Source of the DNA: Buttiauxella gaviniae
GTDB taxonomy: Bacteria > Pseudomonadota > Gammaproteobacteria > Enterobacterales > Enterobacteriaceae
DNA: 64,000 nt
Assembly: GCF_040786275.1 (NCBI RefSeq)
Contig: NZ_JBFMVT010000002.1
Coordinates: forward strand, 1,054,001-1,118,000
Reading direction: 5' to 3'
Part shown: positions 1 to 12,000 of the stretch, piece after piece
How positions within the stretch are numbered: the first letter of the stretch is position 1
How the letters are laid out: each line of letters starts with the position of its first letter
Notes under the pieces: model-generated
Database searches by the model: none
Seen by the model: only the letters and a program-made list of their open reading frames with translations
What the model was told of the DNA's origin: nothing
Made by a program: the position numbers and the translations under genes

Positions 1-3000
1 TGGCGTCACTTTGTCGATAGTGACTGACGCATCAATATCGGTATCAACTTTCACGGTGGTATCGGCGGATTTAGTCGCTATGTTCCCGTGGTCATCGTGC
101 CCGGTCACACTCACGGTGACATGCGGATCCTGACGCAGATCGTTAATGCTGACGTCTTTGCTGAATCTCATCACGCCGTTAGCATCAGTAAATACCTGAG
201 TGGTGATCGCGTGGCCGTTAACCATGATGGTGACGTTGCTGCCGTCATGGACGTCTTTACCCGTCACGATGCCGCTCACCGGCGTTTTGCCCGTTTGTGA
301 TTCCACAATATTGATGGTGTCGTCACCGGCAATCTTATCCAGTTGGATATCGATGCTCACATCGGTATCCACGGTGACGGTGGTTTGCGGAGCATTATCC
401 GTAAAGCCAGGCATTTTTACCGTGATATCAGGGTGCTGCATCAGGGTCTGCGTATCGACAGGGATTGCATAGCTGAACTCACCCGGCAGATTTGGGCGCT
501 CAATGACGATGCCAGGATATTTAACCCCGCCAAGATAGACATCAATCGCCTCGCCACCATGAACGTCACCCACGACAGTGCCGCGTATCACCGTGGTTGT
601 TGAGTGAGATTCGGCCTCATTAATCGTGTTGTCACCCGCCACCGGACTGATGGTAATAGTGGCATGAGGGTCGGTATGCGTTGGGGTGGTGGTTCCACCG
701 TCGTGATGGCCAGTACCACCCGTTCCCGTGCCAGAAGATTGTGGATGAATCACCGCAGTCGCCGTTGCAGCATTACCGTATTGATCGTGACTGGTTACCT
801 GAATGACAACATCAGTATTAGCATCGATTGCTCCGCGATTCAGTCCAGTATCACCGGTATCAGGAAGCCCCGTTTTCGGGTCGATTAAGTGGTCGGTGTT
901 ATACCCCAGTTTACCATCTGGCAATTTCTGGACTGTCGTATAGTATTTATCTCCACCGACGGTGATGGTCACCAAGTCACCGACTTTTGCATCACCATCA
1001 ACATACCCGGCGACACGATAAAAATCCATATTGCCAGTAAGTCCTAGCTGGTTGTCATGGAAATTGACATCGGCACGCGTATCAATATTCACCACTCGGT
1101 CAAACTCGGCCAGGTGTGTATTACCCGCCGCGTCGTAACCCGTCACCTCTGCGTGAATCACCGGTTTATTACCAGCTGAAATCAAATCGTCGGTGCTAAC
1201 GTCAATGCTGTAGCGTCCCTTATCATTAACGCTGCCGTAGTAGTGTTGCCCGTTAACGGTGAGATCGACTACATCGCCAAGATGGACATCCCCGGTCACA
1301 TGACCCGTAATGGTTGTTTTTCCCTGATGAGCTTCTTCATTATTAATTGTGTTGTCGTCAGTAACCGGATCAATCGTGATCGTCGCAGTCGCACTATCAT
1401 CCCTGGAAACATCGTGGTCGGCATGGGCCGTAACGGTGTTCCCTGCGTCATCTTTCGCATCAACAGTTGCAACAATATGCCCGTTGGCGAGCAGGTCAGA
1501 TGTCTTCGCCTCGAATGAATAACCCAGTTTATTCCCCAGATAAGCCTGAGGTTCAACCTTCACATCGTACGTCACACCGTTAATCGTCAGATGGACGAAG
1601 TCACCAGCTTTCACATCCCCGGTTACCACACCGTTGATGACGGTGGTTGGATGTTTTTGATCTAATCCATTAAGAACGTCGTCCCCTGAGACTACGTTGA
1701 TGGTGACCGTCGCGTCAGCGTGAGAGTCAATATCCACATGGTGATCGGCTGTGACAACTTTATGGTTAAGCGCTTTATCAGTCACATCAATGCTGGCGTG
1801 AATATTCGGATCCTGATGAAGATCCGTCGTTTCCACCATAATGTTATAGCCTTTGCTGCCATCAGACTGAAGCTGCACCGTTCCATGGTATTCGTGGCCG
1901 TTAATTTTCAACGTCAGCTCTTTGCCCACCTCGACTTCACCCGTCACTGTGCCGCTGACCAACGTGTAATGATGGTTCAGCTCTTCGTCATTCAAGGTGT
2001 TATCCGGCGTGACAGAATCCACGGAGATAGTCGCTTCAACGCGAGTATCAATAATAATCTTCTGCTCCGCGCCCGCCGTTGCCGTGTTATTGGCATTATC
2101 CGTGGCGGTGACCGTAACCTGTACGTTCGGGTCGGCCAGCAAGTCGTGGGTACTCACTTCGCGGTGGTAGACCAACTTGCCATTTTCACTGACCACTTTC
2201 GTCGTCAGTTCTTGCCCGTTAACCAGAATATGAACGTAATCCCCCACTTTAACGTCGCCGTCAACGGTTCCGCTGATCATGGTCGTCGATACTTTCGACT
2301 CATCACCATTAATCATATTGTCGCCCGCGATCGGGTTGATGGTGATGTGTGCCTCAGCCTTCAGGTCGATTTTTAAATCTGTCGTTACATCAATCGGGTG
2401 TTCGTTACCTGCCGCGTCGTAACCCACAACGTGGGCCGTCACCTTAACGGTGGTGTCGTTGTTGGTATCAGAAGATGCGCCTTTCTTATCTGACATCAGA
2501 TCTTTGGTGTTCACATCAACGCTATAACCCAGGGCACCATTGGAGAATGGCAGCTTGATCACCGTCGTTTCATATTTGTGGTCATGCACGGTGACAATAA
2601 CTTTATCGCCCTCGTGAACGTCACCGCTGACAGTACCGGTGATGCGGGTATGCGCCTGTTGTGACTCCGTAAAGTTGATGATGTCATCGCCCGTCACCTT
2701 ATCCAGATGAATCACCGGATCGGCGTGGTTATCAATTTTGACATCGTGTGTTTCAGACTTCGTCAGTTCGTTACCCGCAGCATCATGCACTTTGACGGAG
2801 ACCGTCATGGTGACGTGCCCGTCTACATCTTTGCTGTTGTCATTAAAGGCAGAAGGATCAACCGCGACCTGGTAGCCAAGCTGGCCTGGAGCAATAAAGA
2901 TAACGTTGCCGTGGAAGTGTCTGCCGCCGATTTCGATATCAACTGCATCCCCAAACTGAGCGTCGCCACCCACCGTTCCGTGAACAAACTGCTTAGTAGC

Positions 3001-6000
3001 CGCCAGTTCATCGTGGTTCAGGATGTTATCTTTGGTGACATCAGCAATGGTGAGCGTGGCGTCAGCATGCGTATCCACAACCACGTCTTTATGCTCGGTC
3101 GACACCACTTCATTGTTGGCCGCATCATGACTGGTCACTTTGACCTGAACGTCATTACTGCCCTCTTTTAAAACCCCGACCGGCACGGCCACGCTGTAGC
3201 GCAGATGCCCATTCGCATCGGCATAGACTGTGCCTGGATAGTTGTTACCGTGCACGGTGACCATCACCGCGTCACCCGGCTGGGCATCTTCGCCTTTCAC
3301 ATGGCCGGTAATCAGGGTTTCGCGATGGGATTCATTGAGGTTAACAACGTCATCCCCCGCCACGGTGCTGATGGTCTGGTTGTTGTATGCGTGGTTATCG
3401 ATATGCACCGTGTGCTCAGTGCTCACCGTCACTTCGTTATGCGCGGCGTCATGGGAGGTCACACTCGCGGTGAATGTTACATCTTTATCGACATTACCTT
3501 TGTTATCGCTGAAGTCAGACGTTTTCACCTCAATGCGGTAACCAAGATGACCGTGACCGTCCAGATCGACTACGTGACCGGTGCCAATAGGCTTATCGCC
3601 AATCTTCAGCACGACTTCATCGCCAACTTTCGCGTCAACGCCCACTGTCCCGGTAATCATCTGTTTACCCGCCGCCAGTTCGGCGTGGTTCAGGACGTTA
3701 TCTGTCGTCACCGCGTCAATAGTGATGGTGGCATCAGCGTGGTTGTCGATATGTACCGTTTTATCGTAATGCGCGACAACTTCGTTACCCGCAGCATCGT
3801 GCGACGTGACTTTCGCATGAATGTTGACGTCGCCGTCGACATTGCCTCGGTTATGGCTGAACACCGCAGGATCGACATCAATTTTGTAGCCAAGCTGGCC
3901 CGGGCTCAATTCAACAACTTCACCTGGGATTTTCGTGCCATTGATCTCAAGAACAACTTTATCGCCAATTTGCGCATCACCACCGACGATACCGGTGACC
4001 GTCTGTTTCGCCGCATCCAGCTCGTCATGATTGAGAATGTTGTCCTGAGTGACGCCACCAATGTCGATGTTAGCCACAGCAAAGTTATCAATATGCACCG
4101 TATGCTCGGTGGTCTGAATCACTTCGTTTTTCACGTCATCAAAAGAGGTAACGGTGGCGGTGAATTTCACAGTGGTATCAATCTGGCCGCGGTTATCCGT
4201 CAGCGCGTAGGTGTCTACCGCAATACGGTACCCTAATTGATGGTTGCCCAAATCAATGACATTACCTGGATATTTATAACCATTGATCTCAATAACAACA
4301 TCATCCCCGGCTTTGGCATCGCCACCCACCGTTCCGGTAATGAGCTGCTTCGGATTCGCCAGCTCATCCTGGTTAAGAATGTTGTCACTGGTCACTGAGT
4401 CAACGGAGATAGTGGCATGCGCCTGGGTATCGAGCGTGACATTGACATGCTCAACCGCGTGCGCGGTATTACCTACCCCATCATGGCTGGTGACCGTAAC
4501 TTTAACGTCGTTGACACCATCGTGGAATTTCTCGGTTGGGACATGCACTTCGTAGCGAAGCTGCCCGTCGTCGCCCACAACCACTTTGCCTTTGAAGTCC
4601 TCGCCCTGCACTCGCACGACAACCGCATCCCCAGCCTTCGCATCAACACCGGTTACTACGCCGCTGATAAGCGTCGGCATGCGGGATTCATTCATGCTGA
4701 TGGTGTTATCGCCCGCCACCGTTTCAACCGTCACGTGGTTGTTCGCGTGGTTATCGATATGAACCGTGTGCTCAGTGGTTTCGATAGCGGTGTTACCCGC
4801 CTGGTCATGGGAGGTGACGGTAGCGGTAAAGGTGACATCTTTATCCACTTCACCTTTGTTATCGCTAAAATCAGAAGGTTTCACATCGATGCGGTAACCC
4901 AAATGCCCCTTACCGTCTAAATCCACCACGGTATTTTGGCCGATAATCTTGTCGCCAATTTTCAGGACAACTTCGTCACCAACATGCGCATCCCCACCGA
5001 CTGTGCCGGTAATCGTCTGCGTTTTCGCATTCAGTTCCGAGTGGTTCAGGACATTGTCTTTGGTAACAGCGTCAACAGTGATGGTGTCATTAGCGTGGTT
5101 ATCGATAAACACGGTGCGATCGGCATGCGCGACCACTTCATTACCCGCGGCATCGTGCGACGTCACTTTCACATGGATGTCGATGCTGCCGTCCACTTCG
5201 CCTTTGTTACGGCTGAACACGCCTGGATTGACGTCGATGCTGTATCCCAGGTGGCCGTTAGGCAGGGTGCTGACTTCGCCGGTGAATTTCGTGCCATTGA
5301 TGACCAGCTCGACTTTATCCCCGAGCTTCGCATCACCGGTCACTTCGCCGCTGATAGTCTGTTTATCCGCGCTCAGTTCATCATGGTTAAGAATATTATC
5401 TTGCGTGACATCGCCAATATTGATGGTGGCATGCGCCGTGTTATCAATCTGCACCGTGTGCTCGGTGGTCTGGATAACTTCGTTACCCGCCGGATCGTGA
5501 GACTTGATCGTCGCCTTCACTTTGACGCCGGTATCCACATCCCCCTGATTATTGCTGAATGCGGAGGAGTCCACCGGGATCTGGTAACCCAGATGACCGT
5601 TGCCCAGATCGATAACATGCCCGGTGAAATATTTGCCGTTAACGTTAAGGCTGACCACATCCCCGACGTGGGCGTCATCACCTTCTACCGTTCCGCTGAC
5701 CAGCTGTTTTGGTACATTCAGCTCATCGTGGTTCAGCACATTGTCGTCGGTCACATCGTTAAGTTTGATGGTGGCGTCCGCGTGGGTGTCGAGCACCACG
5801 TCTTTGTGCTCCACCGCAATGGCTTCGTTACCCGCCGTATCGTGGCTGATAACCATCACCTGAACGTCGTTGTGACCTTCGATTAAAGTGCCCGTTGAAA
5901 CGGCTACCTGGTAGTAAAGATGCCCATCCGCATCCGCTAACACTTCACCCGTGAAGTCTTTACCCTGCACAGAGACCACCACGCGGTCACCTTCCTGCGC

Positions 6001-9000
6001 ATCTTTCCCGCTCACATGGCCGGTGACTAACGTCTCGTGCTGAGATTCCTGATGGTTAACCACGTCGTCGCCCGCGACCGTGCTGATGGTCAGGCCGTTA
6101 TGCGCCTGGGTGTCCAGGAAGACCGTTTTGTGCTCAACCGCAATCGCGGTGTTGCCGACATTATCCGTGCCGGTGATCATCACCTGCACGTCATTGCTGC
6201 CTTCGGTCAGGGCAGAAGTCGGGACCGGTACGGTGTAGCGCAGGTGGCCGTTTTCGTCGGTAATCACTTCTCCACGGTATTCATGGCCGTTCACGCTGAC
6301 CACGACTTTATCGCCCGCCTGGGCGTCACCGCTTACGGTGCCGCTGATCATGGTAGGCATGCGGGATTCGGTGGCGTTCACCGTGTCATCGCCCGCCACG
6401 GTTTCAATGGTCAGGGTATTCTGTGCCTGGGTGTCGAGCACGATGGTTTTGGTTTCCACCGCAATAGCCGTGTTACCGGCGTTGTCCGTGCCGGTGATCA
6501 TCACCTGCACGTCGTTGCTGCCTTCATGCAGGGCGGAAGTCGGGACCGGTACGGTGTAGCGCAGGTGGCCGTTTTCGTCGGAAATCACTTCTCCACGGTA
6601 TTCATGGCCGTTCACGCTGACCACCACTTTATCGCCCGCCTGGGCGTCACCGCTTACGGTGCCGCTGATCATCGTCGGCATGCGGGATTCGGTGGCATTC
6701 ACCGTATCGTCGCCTGACACAGTTTCAATGGTCAGTGCGTTCTGTGCCTGCGTGTCGAGCACGATGGTTTTGGTTTCCACCGCAATCGCCGTGTTACCGG
6801 CGTTATCCGTGCCGGTGATCATCACCTGCACGTCGTTGCTGCCTTCATGCAGGGCGGAAGTCGGGACCGGTACGGTGTAGCGCAGCTGACCGTTGTCGTC
6901 GGTCACCCGGCTTTCAAAGCGCTGGCCGTTGACGTTCACCACCACGTGGTCGCCCGCGTGCGCATCACCGCTCACGGTGCCGCTGATCATCGTCGGCATG
7001 CGGCTTTCGGTGGCGTTCACCGTGTCATCGCCCGCCACGGTTTCAATGGTCAGGGCGTTCTGCGCCTGAGTGTCGAGCACGATGGTTTTGGTTTCCACCG
7101 CAATCGCGGTGTTGCCGGATGCATCGACGCCGGTGATCATCACCTGCACATCGTTGCTGCCTTCGGTCAGGGCAGATGTCGGGACCGGTACGGTGTAGCG
7201 TAGCTGACCGTTTTCATCAGTAACCACTTCTCCACGGTATTCATGGCCGTTGACACTGACCACCACTTTATCGCCCGCCTGAGCGTCACCGCTTACCGTG
7301 CCGCTGATCATCGTCGGCATGCGGGATTCGGTGGCATTCACCGTATCGTCGCCCGCCACGGTTTCAATGGTCAGGGCGTTCTGCGCCTGGGTGTCGAGTA
7401 CGATGGTTTTGGTTTCCACCGCAATTGCGGTGTTGCCGGCTGCGTCGACACCGGTGATCATCACCTGCACGTCGTTGCTGCCTTCGGTCAGGGCTGATGT
7501 CGGCACCGGCACGGTATAGCGTAACTGACCGTTGTCGTCGGTCACCAGGCTTTCAAAGCGCTGGCCGTTGACGTTCACCACCACGTGGTCGCCCGCGTGC
7601 GCATCCCCGCTTACGGTGCCGCTGATCATGGTCGGCATACGGCTTTCGGTGGCGTTCACCGTGTCATCGCCCGCCACGTTTTCAATGGTGAAGCCGTTCT
7701 GCGCCTGGGTGTCGAGCACGATGGTTTTGGTTTCCACCGCAATCGCGGTGTTACCGACGTTGTCCGTGCCGGTGATCATCACCTGCACGTCGTTGCTGCC
7801 TTCATGCAGGGCGGAAGTCGGGACCGGCACTGTGTAGCGTAACTGACCGTTGTCGTCGGTCACCAGGCTTTCAAAGCGCTGGCCGTTGACGTTCACCACC
7901 ACGTGGTCGCCCGCGTGCGCATCCCCGCTTACGGTGCCGCTGATCATGGTCGGCATACGGGATTCGGTGGCGTTCACCGTGTCATCGCCCGCCACGGTTT
8001 CAATGGTGAAGCCGTTCTGCGCCTGGGTGTCGAGCACGATGGTTTTGGTTTCTACGGCAATTGCGGTATTACCGGCTGCGTCGACGCCAGTGATCATCAC
8101 CTGCACATCGTTGCTGCCTTCGGTCAGAGCAGATGTCGGGACCGGCACGGCATAGTGCAGGTGGCCGTTTTCATCAGTCACTACCAGACCGTTAAAGCTG
8201 TGGCCATTAACACTTACAACCACACCATCGCCCGCCTGAGCGTCACCGCTTACGGTGCCGCTGATCATGGTCGGCATGCGGCTTTCGCTGGCGTTCACCG
8301 TGTCATCGCCTGCCACGGTTTCAATGGTCAGGACGTTCTGCGCCTGGGTGTCCAGCACCACGGTTTTATGCTCCACCGCAATCGCGGTGTTACCGGATGC
8401 ATCGACGCCGGTGATCATCACCTGCACGTCGTTGCTGCCTTCGGTCAGGGCTGAAGTCGGAACCGGCACGGTGTAGCGCAGGTGGCCGTTTTCATCAGTA
8501 ACCACTTCTCCACGGTATTCATGCCCGTTGACGCTGACCACGACTTTATCGCCCGCCTGGGCGTCACCGCTCACGGTGCCGCTGATCATGGTAGGCATGC
8601 GGGATTCGGTAGCGTTCACCGTGTCATCGCCCGCCACGGTTTCAATGGTCAGGGCGTTCTGTGCCTGAGTATCGAGCACGATGGTTTTGGTTTCTACGGC
8701 AATCGCGGTGTTACCGGCTGCGTCGACGCCGGTGATCATCACCTGCACGTCGTTGCTGCCTTCGGTCAGGGCTGATGTCGGGACCGGCACGGCGTAGTGC
8801 AGGTGGCCGTTTTCATCAGTCACTACCAGGCCGTTAAAGCTGTGGCCATTAACACTTACAACCACACCATCGCCCGCCTGAGCGTCACCGCTCACGGTGC
8901 CGCTGATCATGGTCGGCATGCGGGATTCAGTCGCGTTGACGACGTTGTCATCCGCCACGGTGCCGATGGTCAGGGCATTGTGCGCCTGGGTGTCCAGCAC

Positions 9001-12000
9001 GATGGTTTTGGTTTCCACCGCAATTGCGGTATTACCGGCTGCGTCGACACCGGTGATCATCACCTGCACATCGTTGCTGCCTTCGGTCAGAGCAGATGTC
9101 GGGACCGGCACGGCATAGTGCAACTGGCCGTTTGCATCCGCCACCACATCACCGCGGTATTCATGCCCGTTGACGCTGACCACCACTTTATCGCCCGCCT
9201 GGGCGTCACCGCTTACCGTGCCGCTGATCATGGTTGGCATGCGGGATTCGCTGGCGTTTACCGTGTTGTCATCCGCCACAGTAGCGATAGTCAGAGCATT
9301 GTGCGCCTGGGTGTCGAGCACAATGGTTTTGGTTTCCACCGCAATTGCGGTGTTACCGGCGTTGTCCGTGCCGGTGATTATCACCTGCACGTCGTTACTG
9401 CCTTCATGCAGGGCGGAAGTCGGGACCGGCACGGTGTAGCGCAGCTGGCCATTGTCGTCGGTCACCCGGCTTTCAAAGCGCTGGCCGTTAACGTTCACTA
9501 CCACGTGGTCGCCCGCGTGTGCATCCCCGCTTACGGTGCCGCTGATCATAGTCGGCATGCGGCTTTCGGTGGCGTTCACCGTGTCATCGCCCGCCACGGT
9601 TTCAATGGTGAAGCTGTTCTGCGCCTGGGTGTCGAGCACGATGGTTTTGGTTTCCACCGCAATCGCCGTGTTACCGGCGTTGTCCGTGCCGGTGATCATC
9701 ACCTGCACGTCGTTGCTGCCTTCATGCAGGGCACTGGTCGGGACCGGCACGGTGTAGCGCAACTGGCCGTTGTCGTCGGTCACCCGGCTTTCAAAGCGCT
9801 GGCCGTTGACGTTCACCACCACGTGGTCACCCGCGTGCGCATCCCCACTCACCGTACCGCTGATCATGGTCGGCATGCGGGATTCGGTGGCATTCACCGT
9901 GTCATCGCCGGCCACGGTTTCAATGGTGAAGCCGTTCTGCGCCTGGGTGTCGAGCACGATGGTTTTGGTTTCTACGGCAATTGCGGTGTTGCCGGATGCA
10001 TCGACGCCGGTGATCATCACCTGCACGTCGTTGCTGCCTTCGGTCAGGGCAGATGTCGGGACCGGCACGGCGTAGTGCAGCTGATCGTTTTCATCAGTCA
10101 CTACCAGGCCGTTAAAGCTGTGGCCATTAACGCTTACAACCACACCATCACCCGCCTGAGCGTCCCCACTCACGGTGCCGCTGATCATGGTCGGCATGCG
10201 GCTTTCGGTGGCATTCACCGTGTCATCGCCCGCCACGGTGCCGATGGTCAGGGCATTGTGCGCCTGGGTGTCCAGCACGATGGTTTTGGTTTCCACCGCA
10301 ATTGCGGTATTACCGGCTGCGTCGACACCGGTGATCATCACCTGCACATCGTTGCTGCCTTCGGTCAGAGCAGATGTCGGGACCGGCACGGCATAGTGCA
10401 ACTGGCCGTTTGCATCCGCCACCACATCACCGCGGTATTCATGCCCGTTGACGCTGACCACCACTTTATCGCCCGCCTGGGCGTCACCGCTTACCGTGCC
10501 GCTGATCATGGTTGGCATGCGGGATTCGCTGGCGTTTACCGTGTTGTCATCCGCCACAGTAGCGATAGTCAGAGCATTGTGCGCCTGGGTGTCGAGCACA
10601 ATGGTTTTGGTTTCCACCGCAATTGCGGTGTTACCGGCGTTGTCCGTGCCGGTGATCATCACCTGCACGTCGTTGCTGCCTTCATGCAGGGCGGAAGTCG
10701 GGACCGGCACGGTGTAGCGCAGCTGGCCATTGTCGTCGGTCACCCGGCTTTCAAAGCGCTGGCCGTTAACGTTCACTACCACGTGGTCGCCCGCGTGTGC
10801 ATCCCCGCTTACGGTGCCGCTGATCATCGTCGGCATACGGGATTCGGTGGCGTTCACCGTGTCATCGCCCGCCACGGTCTCGATGGTGAAGCCGTTCTGC
10901 GCCTGGGTGTCGAGCACGATGGTTTTGGTTTCCATCGCAATTGCGGTGTTACCGGCGTTGTCCGTGCCGGTGATCATCACCTGCACGTCGTTGCTGCCTT
11001 CATGCAGGGCAGATGTCGGGACCGGTACGGTGTAGCGCAGCTGGCCGTTGTCGTCGGTCACCCGGCTTTCAAAGCGCTGGCCGTTGACGTTCACCACCAC
11101 GTGGTCACCCGCGTGCGCATCCCCACTCACCGTACCGCTGATCATGGTCGGCATGCGGGATTCGGTGGCATTCACCGTGTCATCGCCGGCCACGGTTTCA
11201 ATGGTGAAGCCGTTCTGCGCCTGGGTGTCGAGCACGATGGTTTTGGTTTCTACGGCAATTGCGGTGTTGCCGGCGTTGTCCGTGCCGGTGATCATCACCT
11301 GCACGTCGTTGCTGCCTTCGGTCAGGGCGGAAGTCGGGACCGGTACGGTGTAGCGCAGATGGCCGTTTTCGTCGGTCACTACCTGGCCGTTAAAGCTGTG
11401 GCCGTTGACACTGACTACCACTTTATCGCCCGCCTGGGCGTCACCGCTTACGGTGCCGCTGATCATGGTAGGCATGCGGGATTCGGTAGCGTTCACCGTG
11501 TCATCGCCCGCCACGGTTTCAATGGTCAGGGCGTTCTGCGCCTGGGTGTCCAGCACCACGGTTTTATGCTCCACCGCAATCGCGGTGTTACCGGCAGCGT
11601 CGACGCCGGTGATCATCACCTGCACGTCGTTGCTGCCTTCGGTCAGGGCGGATGTCGGGACCGGCACGGTGTAGCGCAGGTGGCCATTTTCATCCGTGAC
11701 CACCTGGCTGTTAAAGCTCTGGCCGTTAACGCTTACTACCACGTGGTCTCCCGCCTGGGCATCACCGCTCACGGTGCCGCTGATCAGGGTTGGCATGCGG
11801 GATTCACTGCTGTTAACGGTGTTGTCATCCGCCACGGCGCTGATAGTCAGGGCGTTATGTGCCTGGGTGTCGAGGGTGACTGTTTTGTGCTCAACGGCAA
11901 TCGCTTCGTTACCCGCTACGTCATGGCTTACCACCTGGACCTGTACGTCATTGGCCCCTTCGCGGAGAAGATTAGTAGGAACGGGAACGCTGTAACGCAA

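Noticed and set aside
5990-11800. The repeat array as a possible CRISPR or satellite DNA
   Set aside because: Units are 318/321 bp, in frame, and encode Ig-like domains without unique spacers.
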